DNA of 11,871 nucleotides from HLUCCA09 sp039189975 (GTDB lineage: Bacteria; Pseudomonadota; Alphaproteobacteria; Rhodobacterales; Rhodobacteraceae): positions 1-11,871 of the forward strand of contig JBCCYI010000147.1 of NCBI GenBank assembly GCA_039189975.1, given 5' to 3'. Shown one piece after another: positions 5,103 to 11,871 of this stretch. The notes beneath the pieces are model-generated. The model ran no database searches, was not told the DNA's origin, and was given only the letters and a program-made list of their open reading frames with translations. Each line of letters starts with the position of its first letter. The first letter of the stretch is position 1. A program made the translations under genes and the position numbers.

Positions 5103-7096
5103 TTGTCCCGCGCGATGGTGTTGTCCCAGGCCTGTTCAAACACCAGGGTTTCGCCTTCCCAGGCCCGCAGCCGCGCCCGCCACAGCCACTGCGTTCCGTC
5201 GCTCTCCAGCCGCGTGTCACATGCGGTGCGTGTGCGCCAGTCCCCGCGGCGCATTGTGTTTTCCCAGGCAATCTCGCCCGAAGCGCTTTGGGGCGCGTCC
5301 GGCCGGATCGACCAGCGTTCCTCTGACCGGGACGAGGTGATGAGCCCATGGTCACGGTCGCGCACCTCGCCATTGTCGATGCCAATTTTGACAACGGTTT
5401 GTCCGGTCGCCTGGTCGATCTCGCGGCGCTTTGTACATGCGGGTGCGCGCAGAGTTTCGGCATTCCACGGGCGGGCGGCTTCCGGCGGCTCGAAGCGCCA
5501 TTCGTCGTCGGTCGCACGCGGGCGGACGGGTACGACGATGGATCCCGCGGTCAGCGTCAGCGTTACAGGTGCCGGAGCCGGCCAGAGAAATGGCCAGTAT
5601 GCCGATGAGACAGCGACCCGCAGGCGGTGCCCTTCCGGGATGCGATAGGCGATCTGGTCGAGGTCGAAGGCGATGTCCAGGGCTTCGCCGGGCGGTATGG
5701 GCGACGGCGTGGCATGGCTTTCCCGATGCGCCAGGTTCAGACATCCCATGCTGATCAGGGCCGATGTGCCATCCGGAAAGACATCGCAAAGCCGGACAAT
5801 CACCTGCGCCTGCGGCTGATCGGCGGCGATGAGGAGCCGCACCCGGGGCGCGCCGACGATATCCTGTGGCGCACTTAGGGGGGCGCCGTCGAAACAGGCC
5901 GAGCGGGCGTCATCGTCGCGCTGATCGATGGGGAGTTCGGGGCCAAAATGAGCCGGAAAGAACGTACCTGAGCCCATCCCGCAATCGGCGGGCGAAGCGA
6001 TGCGATGCGAGAGACTGGCGGGCTCCGTTTGCAGACCCTGCGGCGTCAAATGCAGCGCAGCCCGGGCGATACCTGCGCTGGGCCAAGCGGCCTCGGTGAT
6101 CCAGCGACCAGGGCGTTCCGGCAGCCAGGCGCGCGGGCGGACAGAGTCCATCAGCCAAAGCCGCATGTCGGGGTCGCGCGCAACGCCCGTGTCAATCCCC
6201 TTCAGCCAGTAATCCCACCAGCGCAGACATTCCTGCAGAAAGCCGATGGCTGGTGCGGGACCCGCGAAATGCGGGTACTTGTGATTCCAGGGGCCGATGA
6301 TCGCCTTGCAGGGGGCTGCGAGGTTCTCCATCAACTTCGCAGGCGTGTTGCGATACCCGTCGTGCCAGCCGCCGACCGCGAGCACGGCGGCTTTGATCGC
6401 GCCGTAATCCTCACAGACCGAGCCGTGTTCCCAATAGGCGTCGCGCCGTTGATGCGCGAGCCAGGGCTCCAGCAAGAAAGGCTGGTGTTCGAGCCGATCC
6501 AGCCACATGTCGCGCCACCGCGCGCCCACGACCTCCGGATCAGGTGGACGGGCGGAATAGGCCAGCATCTGCGTGGCCCAGGAGAGATTGCTCGTAAGCT
6601 GGCAGCCGCCTTTTGTATGGATGTCGTCCGCATAGCGGTCCGCCGAGGAGCAGATCGACACCACCGCCTCCAGTCCCTCGGGCTGCAGGGCCGCGACCTG
6701 CAGGCTGTTGAAGCCACCCCATGAGATCCCAATCATCCCAACCTTGCCGGAGCACCAGGGCTGGGCGCGCGCCCAGGCAATGACGGCGCAGGCGTCATCA
6801 AGCTCCTGTGCGGTGTATTCGTCCTCCATCCTGCCGTCGCTGTCGCCGTTGCCGCGCATGTCCACACGAATGCATGCATACCCGTGCCCTGCAAAATAGG
6901 GATGGGTAAGGTAGTCCCGTGCCACTGTGCCATCGCGCTTGCGATAGGGTAGATGCTCAATGAGAGCAGGGACCGGATCGGACGATGCGTCTTCCGGCAG
7001 CCATAAGCGGACTGACAGCCGTGTGCCGTCAGCCATCGTGAGGGGCACGTCTTCCCGCATCTCGACCTTTCGGTGAGAGTGCTCACGCAGCTTCAT
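5096..7096 (-). CDS. CocE/NonD family alpha/beta hydrolase with PepX C-terminal domain
   Basis: 666-residue serine hydrolase of the CocE/NonD (X-Pro dipeptidyl-peptidase-like) family, probably cytoplasmic since no signal peptide is visible. The N-terminal region has the family opening (DVPLTMADGTRLSVRLWLPE, 16-35) and RVDMRGNGDSDG (77-88). The nucleophile motif is GISWGG (123-128, Ser125). The catalytic Asp is probably Asp246 in GGWHDGYRN, and the His is His272 in IIGPWNHKYPH. The last ~300 residues form the beta-rich PepX-type C-terminal domain (for example VRLLIAADQPQAQVIVRLCDV and GHRLRVAVSSAYWPFLWP). Known members hydrolyse cocaine esters, acylated beta-lactams or peptides; the substrate cannot be predicted. 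The start at 7096 has AGGAAG 6 bases upstream. It is divergent from the RTX glycoside-hydrolase-like gene and sits where dnaX would be expected upstream of ybaB. Confidence 0.88.
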   Translation of the reverse strand: MKLREHSHRKVEMREDVPLTMADGTRLSVRLWLPEDASSDPVPALIEHLPYRKRDGTVARDYLTHPYFAGHGYACIRVDMRGNGDSDGRMEDEYTAQELDDACAVIAWARAQPWCSGKVGMIGISWGGFNSLQVAALQPEGLEAVVSICSSADRYADDIHTKGGCQLTSNLSWATQMLAYSARPPDPEVVGARWRDMWLDRLEHQPFLLEPWLAHQRRDAYWEHGSVCEDYGAIKAAVLAVGGWHDGYRNTPAKLMENLAAPCKAIIGPWNHKYPHFAGPAPAIGFLQECLRWWDYWLKGIDTGVARDPDMRLWLMDSVRPRAWLPERPGRWITEAAWPSAGIARAALHLTPQGLQTEPASLSHRIASPADCGMGSGTFFPAHFGPELPIDQRDDDARSACFDGAPLSAPQDIVGAPRVRLLIAADQPQAQVIVRLCDVFPDGTSALISMGCLNLAHRESHATPSPIPPGEALDIAFDLDQIAYRIPEGHRLRVAVSSAYWPFLWPAPAPVTLTLTAGSIVVPVRPRATDDEWRFEPPEAARPWNAETLRAPACTKRREIDQATGQTVVKIGIDNGEVRDRDHGLITSSRSEERWSIRPDAPQSASGEIAWENTMRRGDWRTRTACDTRLESDGTQWLWRARLRAWEGETLVFEQAWDNTIARDNV

Positions 7097-7280
7097 TGGC
7101 CGCTTCCTGGCATGTCATGCCGCGGCCGAACGCAATGTCGGCTCCACACCGCGAAACGCACCACGTTGGCAGGAAATGTCTGGGAATGCGTGACGTGCAA
7201 GACGTTGAGGCTCCTGTTTTCATGGACCCTACTCCTGCCTGCGCTCCGGCGCCATAGCGCGTTGCGTTTGGACCAGGCCC

Positions 7281-7301
7281 CGAATTTTCGTCGAAAATTC
7301 G
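7281..7301. promoter_or_regulatory. Perfect 21-bp AT-rich palindrome in a divergent intergenic region
   Basis: CGAATTTTCG, a single central T, then its exact reverse complement CGAAAATTCG. It lies in the 297-bp gap between the divergent hydrolase and RTX genes, 92 bases before the RTX start codon and 184 before the hydrolase start. It is conspicuously AT-rich in a GC-rich region and is unlikely by chance. It could be a repressor operator, a dispersed chromosome-architecture site, or a hairpin. The rest of the gap holds no gene I trust and no clear promoter boxes. Confidence 0.55.
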
Positions 7302-7393
7302 AGCTAGGCTCCGCGGTTTCGTCATCATCCGCCCCGAGGCGCGTCCCGCCAGTCCGGCATCGCTTCTGCGGTGCATTGAGCTCGAGGAACGGG

Positions 7394-9103
7394 ATGGCCA
7401 TCGAATGGACAGAGGCGGCGCTCCGCACGCAGCGGGTCGAGCGCGAGATGTTCGGCACGAATATGTTGTTCGATCGCGATCAGATCGGGCAGGACGGCAC
7501 ATTCGATGACAGTATGCGCGCCCTCGGTATTTCCGACGTTCGGTTTCCGGGGGGGTCCATTACAGAATGGTACTTCGACATCAACGACCCCGACGCAACG
7601 CTCGTCTGGGCCCCCGACCGCAACGCGTGGCGCGAGGTCATGCCTCTTTCCGAGTTTCTGACCTGGGCCGGTGCACAGGACGTCGGTGTCAATCTTGTCG
7701 TACCGACCGGCAGCCTGATCGCTGAGGGACAGCCAGGGAACCGGCAGGTCAAGGCCACGGCGGAGGCCGATCTCTACCGGTACTTCACTGACGTTCTTGG
7801 TGGCAAATACGGCACGGCAACGATCGAAACGTTCGAGATCGGCAACGAATACTGGCTTGGAGCCGGGCTCAACCACGTCGAATACGCACGCATCGCCAAC
7901 CTCATGGCGGAAACCGCGCAGCGCGCCATCGACGACCACCGAACCCGCGAGGGCCTGGGCGCGGAATGGGAAGAGCCGGACATCTCAATCCAGATCGGCC
8001 AGTATGGCCGCCATTCCACCACGCCCGGCTGGGTGCAGAATCGACAGCTCATCGAGTGGCTCACGCCGGAGGCAGCGGCCGCTGTCGATGCGGTCGTCGT
8101 GCATTACTACACGCGTGGTGGGTACGATGAGATCGACACGTTCGGCTACTACTTTGACCGGCTCGACGATTGGGCGAATGATCCCCGCTTGTCGGACATC
8201 GAATTCCATGTCACCGAGTGGAACGTCAACAATCAGCTCTCTTCGGAGCTGGGCCTCAAGCAGGCTTCGGCGCTTTGGTTCATGTTCTCCGAAATGGTCG
8301 TGCGCGGCGTCGATGCCGCGCATGTCTGGCCGATCCAGCAGAACAACAAGACCAACCTGTCCGGCAACGAGGGGCAGACTGATCTGACCATTGCCGGCGA
8401 AGCGTTCCGGTTGCTGTCGGATGCCGTCGTGGGCTCCGAACTCACCCGACGCACCGAGTGGGAGGACGGCGCCGCCTGGGTCTACGAGGGGGACGGTGTA
8501 ACACATGTCTACATCGCCTCGCGATCGGACAGAACCGAGACCTTCACGCTGGATAAGGCGGAGATCGGCCTGCAAGGACAAACCTGGTGGAAGACCATTC
8601 TGGGCACCACGGGGGCTGCGGATGACCATACGGCAAGTCCCACCCTGGAGATGCGGGCAGATCTGGCCCGCGGGGCAGACCAGGTCGCCATCGAGCTTGA
8701 TCCGTTCGAGGTGGTCCGTGCCACGTTCTATGACAGCACCCTGCCCGCTGGCCCGGGGATGGCCTTTCCCGACGCAATGATCGGAAGCGCGGCGGCGGAC
8801 TACATCGCAACCTCGGATCTGGCGACCCGCGCCGAAGGCGGTGGGGGGGACGACGTGATCGTGGGTGGCGGCGGTGCCGATGTGCTTTACGGCGACTCCG
8901 GCAACGACCATCTACAGGGCAATGGCGGCGCAGACGTTCTCGTGGGAGGCACGGGTCGCGACGTTTTGGAGGGCGGGGACGGGAACGACACGCTCTACGC
9001 AACGGCGGGTGATCGGCTGGAAGGCGGGGGCGGGGACGACGTCTTCGTTATCGCGCCGGCGGGCGTCGCGGACCCGCTGGGTGCAGATCTGCTCTGGACC
9101 TAG
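7394..9103 (+). CDS. Clan-A glycoside-hydrolase-like protein with C-terminal RTX calcium-binding repeats
   Basis: 569 residues. Residues ~19-420 resemble clan GH-A retaining glycosidases (GH39/GH51/GH79-like): FGTNMLF (20-26), GISDVRFPGGSITEWYFDIN, then EIGNEYW with putative acid/base Glu152 after Asn151, VVVHYYTRG, and HVTEWNVN with putative nucleophile Glu275. Residues 482-552 hold seven or eight RTX nonapeptides of form GGxGxDxLx (GGGGDDVIV, GGGGADVLY, GDSGNDHLQ, GNGGADVLV, GGTGRDVLE, GGDGNDTLY, one degenerate unit, GGGGDDVFV), which bind calcium and mark type I secretion substrates. There is no signal peptide, as expected for that route. The protein stops only 17 residues after the last repeat. 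The start at 7394 has an AGGAA site upstream; the frame is open further 5' but that part looks non-coding. No type I secretion genes are nearby. It probably acts outside the cell on a polysaccharide; the substrate is unknown. Confidence 0.82.
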   Translation: MAIEWTEAALRTQRVEREMFGTNMLFDRDQIGQDGTFDDSMRALGISDVRFPGGSITEWYFDINDPDATLVWAPDRNAWREVMPLSEFLTWAGAQDVGVNLVVPTGSLIAEGQPGNRQVKATAEADLYRYFTDVLGGKYGTATIETFEIGNEYWLGAGLNHVEYARIANLMAETAQRAIDDHRTREGLGAEWEEPDISIQIGQYGRHSTTPGWVQNRQLIEWLTPEAAAAVDAVVVHYYTRGGYDEIDTFGYYFDRLDDWANDPRLSDIEFHVTEWNVNNQLSSELGLKQASALWFMFSEMVVRGVDAAHVWPIQQNNKTNLSGNEGQTDLTIAGEAFRLLSDAVVGSELTRRTEWEDGAAWVYEGDGVTHVYIASRSDRTETFTLDKAEIGLQGQTWWKTILGTTGAADDHTASPTLEMRADLARGADQVAIELDPFEVVRATFYDSTLPAGPGMAFPDAMIGSAAADYIATSDLATRAEGGGGDDVIVGGGGADVLYGDSGNDHLQGNGGADVLVGGTGRDVLEGGDGNDTLYATAGDRLEGGGGDDVFVIAPAGVADPLGADLLWT

Positions 9104-9403
9104 GCCGACGTGCTCCTGGCCGCCGGTCAGGTGAGGGCCCAATGTCGAGGCGGTGCACGGGACCCAGCTCGAACGGTGCGGCGGCGCGACCTCGGCGCGT
9201 TGCGCAACGGACCTGTCGATCCTATTGCGCCTAAGGCCGCAGCACGATCAGCTCAGGGCGCCGCTGCCGCACCTGCGTTTGGTTGGGCTTGGCGAGACGG
9301 GCTGGAGCGGTTCAAGTTGACCTTGAGACATCCCAGATAGCTCTTCGCAACCAACCGCAGGACGAAACAGCGCAAAAGCGACCCAAGCACTGCTCGAATC
9401 GCC
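9104..9403. other. 300-bp gap between convergent genes, no gene recognised
   Basis: It lies between the RTX gene (plus) and the DUF3775 gene (minus). No frame shows recognisable protein similarity and there is no T-tract terminator. The first ~120 bases directly extend the RTX reading frame after its TAG without RTX-like residues. From about 9300 the sequence becomes less GC-rich (GTTCAAGTTGACC, CAACCAACCGCAGGACGAAA), which might be part of a dispersed repeat or a decayed mobile-element end. I could not establish this. Confidence 0.4.
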
Positions 9404-9724
9404 TTAGTCGCGCAGGTGCTCTTCCTCTTCGGTGACGTCGAGGCCTAGCGCCTCCATGCCTGCTTCGAGATAGTCGGCCAGACCCGGCTCCCCGGCGAGA
9501 TAGGTCTCTGTCGGCGAAGTCCGCTCCTCGCGCGCTACGCGCAGTGCTTCTTCCACCTCGTCGGCATCGAAGCTTTCGCGCCCAATCCACATGCATGCCA
9601 CCAAGGAGACCTGCTCATCCTCGTTGAGGCCCCCGATGTAATCGATGAGGCGCGGATGGTCTGGGCCAACCTCGCGTGCGATGGCAATAACGCGGACCAC
9701 CTTGCCGGTGCTGATGTCGAGCAT
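9404..9724 (-). CDS. DUF3775 domain-containing small acidic protein
   Basis: 106-residue cytoplasmic protein of unknown function. The pattern fits DUF3775: an N-terminal MLDISTGKVVRVIAIAREV, a conserved core LNEDEQVSLVACMWIGRESF (34-53), and a C-terminal YLAGEPGLADYLEAGMEALG (76-95). The tail is acidic (VTEEEEHLRD). The start at 9724 has a very good AAGGAGG (9736-9730) 5 bases upstream. It follows the SDR gene by 137 bp on the same strand, so it may have its own promoter. No catalytic motif or membrane segment is seen. Assignment is from memory of the family pattern. Confidence 0.72.
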   Translation of the reverse strand: MLDISTGKVVRVIAIAREVGPDHPRLIDYIGGLNEDEQVSLVACMWIGRESFDADEVEEALRVAREERTSPTETYLAGEPGLADYLEAGMEALGLDVTEEEEHLRD

Positions 9725-9861
9725 GGGCCCCTCCTTGGGCGTCGTCTTTGGGCGCTCCAAGTGTCGCGCCGGGGCCGGAACAGTGCAAGAGCGTGGGGAC
9801 GCGGGGCGATGTCGCGGGGGACGGGCGTGACCGAAGAGGCGCGTGCGTGCAGTGCAGCGGC

Positions 9862-10596
9862 TTAGCGGGCGAAGAGACGGTAATAGAGCCAGTCGGGCAA
9901 GAATTGTGACAGGCGGAAGATCCAGGAGAAGAGGGTCGGAAAGCTCTTTTTGAACCCGTCGGTTTGCATGAAGTCGAACATGATGCGCGCCGCGCCCTCC
10001 GGCTCCATGAGGAACGGCATGCCAAAGTCGTTCTTGTCGGTCAGACGCGTGCGGATAAAGCCCGGGTTGAGCACCTGCACGTCGACGCCGGTCTTGCTCA
10101 GGTCGCAATAGAGACACTCTGCCATCGACATCGTCCCGGCCTTCGACGCGGTGTAACCGATCGAGCCGGGCAGGCCGCGAAACCCCGAGAGCGACCCGGT
10201 GATGACGATGTGGCCCGCGTCGCGCGCGACCATGCCGGGCACGCAGTGGCCCAGCACACGGGCGAGGCCGGTAAAGTTGATGTCGCACATCGCGGTGACC
10301 TCGTCGGCCTTCCACTCCTGCGCGGCCTGCGGCCAGTAGACGCCCGCGAGAAAGACGACCCCGTCCACCTCACCCGCGATCTCGGCGGCGGCGGCCACGC
10401 TTGCGTCTTGGGCGATGTCGCAGGGGGCGAGGGTGGTGGGGCCGGGCAGGGAAGCGGCGAGGTCCGCCAGCCGGTTCTCGTCGCGCGCCGAGAGGACCAG
10501 ATGCACGCCCGCGCGGCTCATCTTCTCGGCCAGCGCCTTGCCCAATCCTTCGGACGCGCCGACGATCCAATAGCGTTTCCCAGCCCATTCGCGCAT
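9862..10596 (-). CDS. Short-chain dehydrogenase/reductase (SDR), RSP_1087-like
   Basis: 244-residue classical-type SDR, an NAD(P)-dependent oxidoreductase. Cofactor loop GASEGLGKAL (13-22), acidic CD pair at 59-60, FLAG (82-85, replacing the usual NNAG), Asn107 in CDINFTG, Ser135/Ser137 in ITGSLSG, and Tyr148-x3-Lys152 in YTASK. The hydrophobic C-terminus (FSWIFRLSQFLPDWLYYRLF) may dock on membrane, as in lipid-acting SDRs. The start at 10596 has AAGGAG 6 bases upstream, and that site overlaps the TAA of the DUF3833 gene, so the two are coupled. The order MFS, DUF3833, SDR matches the R. sphaeroides RSP_1089-1088-1087 order as I remember it, where the SDR contributes to ChrR turnover during singlet-oxygen stress. 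The substrate is unknown. Confidence 0.9.
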   Translation of the reverse strand: MREWAGKRYWIVGASEGLGKALAEKMSRAGVHLVLSARDENRLADLAASLPGPTTLAPCDIAQDASVAAAAEIAGEVDGVVFLAGVYWPQAAQEWKADEVTAMCDINFTGLARVLGHCVPGMVARDAGHIVITGSLSGFRGLPGSIGYTASKAGTMSMAECLYCDLSKTGVDVQVLNPGFIRTRLTDKNDFGMPFLMEPEGAARIMFDFMQTDGFKKSFPTLFSWIFRLSQFLPDWLYYRLFAR

Positions 10597-10606
10597 GTCT
10601 TGCTCC

Positions 10607-11164
10607 TTATGCCGTCGCGGCGGGGCGCATCGTGGCCACAAGCTCGGCCACCTTGATGCCGAACTTGCGGAACTGACTGCGATTGATGATGGTGCCGTTC
10701 TCCATCAGATACATCCAGTCCCGCACATCGAGCACATGCCCGCCCGCCTCTTCGGGCATCTTAATGCGGTAGCGTAACATGAGTGTGGGACCGGACTGTT
10801 TGCCGCGCCCCGGGCCGACGAGATCGGGGGCCGTGGCTTTGACGGCGCCGCCGGGGGCGGGCACGAGGGTCCATACCCGGTCCTGCGTGCGGCCGGAATC
10901 GTAGCGGAAATGCTCGGTCATCGTGCCGGTGTCGCCCTCCCAGGTGGCGTGAAAATCCGCCGTGAAGCGCGACACGACGCGCCCCATCGGGCCGTAAATC
11001 ACGCCCTCGCACAGGATCGGCCCGTCGATATGGGTCCTGAGGTCAAACTCCGGCGTGCCGGCCGTGGCATAGTCGGCGGGCGTCTGGGCGGGAAACTCCG
11101 CCAGCCAGGCGCGGGCGGCGGCGAGAAGAAGGAGGGCGGCGAGCACAAGGGCGACGAAGGTCAT
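10607..11164 (-). CDS. DUF3833 family lipocalin-like protein
   Basis: 185 residues. A hydrophobic N-terminal segment (1-20, VALVLAALLLLAAARAWL) is a signal peptide or anchor, placing the protein at the membrane or in the periplasm. The body is beta-rich and carries the DUF3833 pattern: FDLRTHIDGPILCEGVIYGPMG (40-61), TMTEHFRYDSGRTQDRVW (81-98), APDLVGPGRGKQSG (112-125) and the terminal DWMYLMENGTIINRSQFRKFG (149-169). The family is found with SDR, DUF1365 and fatty-acid-cyclopropane-synthase genes, suggesting a role with membrane lipids; the molecular function is unknown. The start ATG overlaps the transporter stop by 4 bases (ATGA), which fixes the start and indicates co-translation. Confidence 0.85.
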   Translation of the reverse strand: MTFVALVLAALLLLAAARAWLAEFPAQTPADYATAGTPEFDLRTHIDGPILCEGVIYGPMGRVVSRFTADFHATWEGDTGTMTEHFRYDSGRTQDRVWTLVPAPGGAVKATAPDLVGPGRGKQSGPTLMLRYRIKMPEEAGGHVLDVRDWMYLMENGTIINRSQFRKFGIKVAELVATMRPAATA

Positions 11165-11871
11165 GCGGGGGATCTCTGGCGATGGGAAAGGGGGGTCGCG
11201 GCCAAGAGGGCGATTGCGACGAGCTTGAGAAGGCAGGGCACCAGCGCGTAGAGCGCGGTGAGCAGGCGCAGCGCGCCGTCGGGGTTGTCGACGTCGGTGC
11301 CGGGGCGGAAACCCGCCCCTTCGAGGAGCGGCAGCAGGGCGGCGGCGGCAAAGGCGAGCGTGAACTTCGAGGTGAAGGACCACAGGCCAAAGCCCTGTCC
11401 GCCGTTGGGCGAGACCTCCGCCATGCGGCGCGCGAAGAGCGCGGGCAGCAGCGTCAGATCCGCGCCGATCGTGGCGCCCGAGGCGACGCAGACGAGCGCA
11501 AAGAGCGCGACATCGCCCGCGCCGAGCGTCAGCACAAAGGCGAATGAGACGATGGCCAGCACCATGGCGCACAGCAGCACCGGCTTTTCGCCGAAGCGCT
11601 GGGCCAGCGCCGCCCAGACCGGGGCCGACGCCGCTGCTGCCAAAAAGAAGATCACGAGGAGCGGGCCTTCCCAACCCGGCGCGTCCAGCCGGCTTTCGAC
11701 GAAGAAGAGAAAGAGCGTCGAGGACACGGCGAGCGGCGTGGCGTTGACGAGTGCGATCAGCAGAAGGCGACGCGCCGTCGGGTCCGCGAGGATCGTGCGG
11801 ATCGGCGCCGCCTCCTGCCGCGCCACGCGGTCCCACTCGGGCGCCATCGCAAGGGTGGCGAGGAGGGCCAC
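11161..11871 (-). CDS. MFS/GPH-type transporter, C-terminal part (runs off right edge)
   Basis: The last 236 residues of an inner-membrane carrier; the 5' part lies beyond the window. At least five hydrophobic helices are visible (about residues 34-57, 68-90, 97-116, 120-140, 170-185 and 205-228 of this fragment). Typical MFS_2/GPH-family pieces are FGEKPVLLCAMVLAIVSFAF, GADLTLLPALFARRMAEVSP and NGGQGFGLWSFTSKFTLA. It overlaps the DUF3833 start by 4 bases and is the upstream visible member of the operon. Sugars are the classical GPH substrates, but the context suggests a lipid- or stress-related role; the cargo is unknown. Confidence 0.85.
   Translation of the reverse strand: MALLATLAMAPEWDRVARQEAAPIRTILADPTARRLLLIALVNATPLAVSSTLFLFFVESRLDAPGWEGPLLVIFFLAAAASAPVWAALAQRFGEKPVLLCAMVLAIVSFAFVLTLGAGDVALFALVCVASGATIGADLTLLPALFARRMAEVSPNGGQGFGLWSFTSKFTLAFAAAALLPLLEGAGFRPGTDVDNPDGALRLLTALYALVPCLLKLVAIALLAATPLSHRQRSPA

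Noticed and set aside
7073..7393. Upstream in-frame extension of the RTX protein to an ATG at 7073
   Set aside because: It would overlap the divergent hydrolase start, lacks a ribosome site, and its residues look non-coding; the ATG at 7394 has a good site and directly precedes the conserved domain.
8843..8849. Seven-G tract in the RTX gene (another at 7549-7555) as possible phase-variation sites
   Set aside because: Tracts of seven are short for phase variation, encode normal Gly codons, and the frame is intact on both sides.
8837..9049. Tandem DNA repeat or CRISPR-like array in the 3' part of the RTX gene
   Set aside because: The periodicity of 27 bases comes from the RTX nonapeptide repeats; DNA copies are diverged and there are no spacers.
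9404..10315. Long minus-strand frame that would fuse the DUF3775 protein to a 200-residue N-terminal extension
   Set aside because: The upstream part is a shadow of the SDR gene in another frame; the ATG at 9724 has an excellent ribosome site and begins the family-conserved sequence.
10607..11836. Long minus-strand frame extending the DUF3833 protein upstream
   Set aside because: The upstream part lies over the transporter gene in another frame and is Arg/Ala-rich; the ATG at 11164 overlaps the transporter stop as expected for a coupled gene.

Overview
The window looks like an ordinary chromosomal stretch of a high-GC alphaproteobacterium of the Rhodobacteraceae (Roseobacter/Rhodobacter) type. 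The grounds are the DUF1013/TrcR cell-cycle regulator, the ybaB-recR pair, a family-4-like uracil-DNA glycosylase of alphaproteobacterial type, and an MFS-DUF3833-SDR gene order resembling the singlet-oxygen-response operon of Rhodobacter sphaeroides. All assignments come from reading the sequence and from memory of families; no database was searched. The left edge (about 1-108) is dominated by long G and C runs and does not read like genuine sequence.

Left block, minus strand (about 2850 down to 1): secreted RNase T2-like protein, then a uracil-DNA glycosylase 7 bases behind it, then moaB (molybdopterin adenylyltransferase), then the N-terminal part of an RND-efflux periplasmic adaptor running into the damaged edge. 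Divergent from the RNase gene, on the plus strand, is trcR (2990-3763), with a small palindromic region between them.

Middle block: trcR converges on recR. The gap holds a 108-bp inverted-repeat element (3894-4001) whose outer end supplies the recR stop codon. recR follows ybaB (minus strand). The gene upstream of ybaB is not dnaX, the usual neighbour, but a 666-residue CocE/NonD-type alpha/beta hydrolase. That hydrolase is divergent from a plus-strand 569-residue protein: a clan-A glycoside-hydrolase-like domain followed by RTX calcium-binding nonapeptide repeats, without a signal peptide. The 297-bp divergent region contains a perfect 21-bp AT-rich palindrome.

Right block, minus strand (11871 down to 9404): end of a GPH/MFS-type transporter, DUF3833 lipocalin-like protein, SDR oxidoreductase, then a DUF3775 protein. 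The first three are translationally coupled (4-bp ATGA overlap; Shine-Dalgarno overlapping a stop codon) and match, in order, part of the RpoE/ChrR-controlled operon for singlet oxygen and unusual fatty acids. The rest of that operon (DUF1365 protein, cyclopropane-fatty-acid-synthase-like enzyme) would be expected just beyond the right edge.

No tRNA, rRNA, CRISPR array, intact insertion sequence or classical T-tract terminator was found. I see no convincing multi-gene novel system. The items most worth a second look are the repeat element that ends recR, the 21-bp palindrome, the loss of the iron-sulfur cysteines in the glycosylase, the Glu-to-Gln change in the RNase active site, the orphan RTX glycoside-hydrolase-like protein with its abrupt end, and the probable singlet-oxygen operon.
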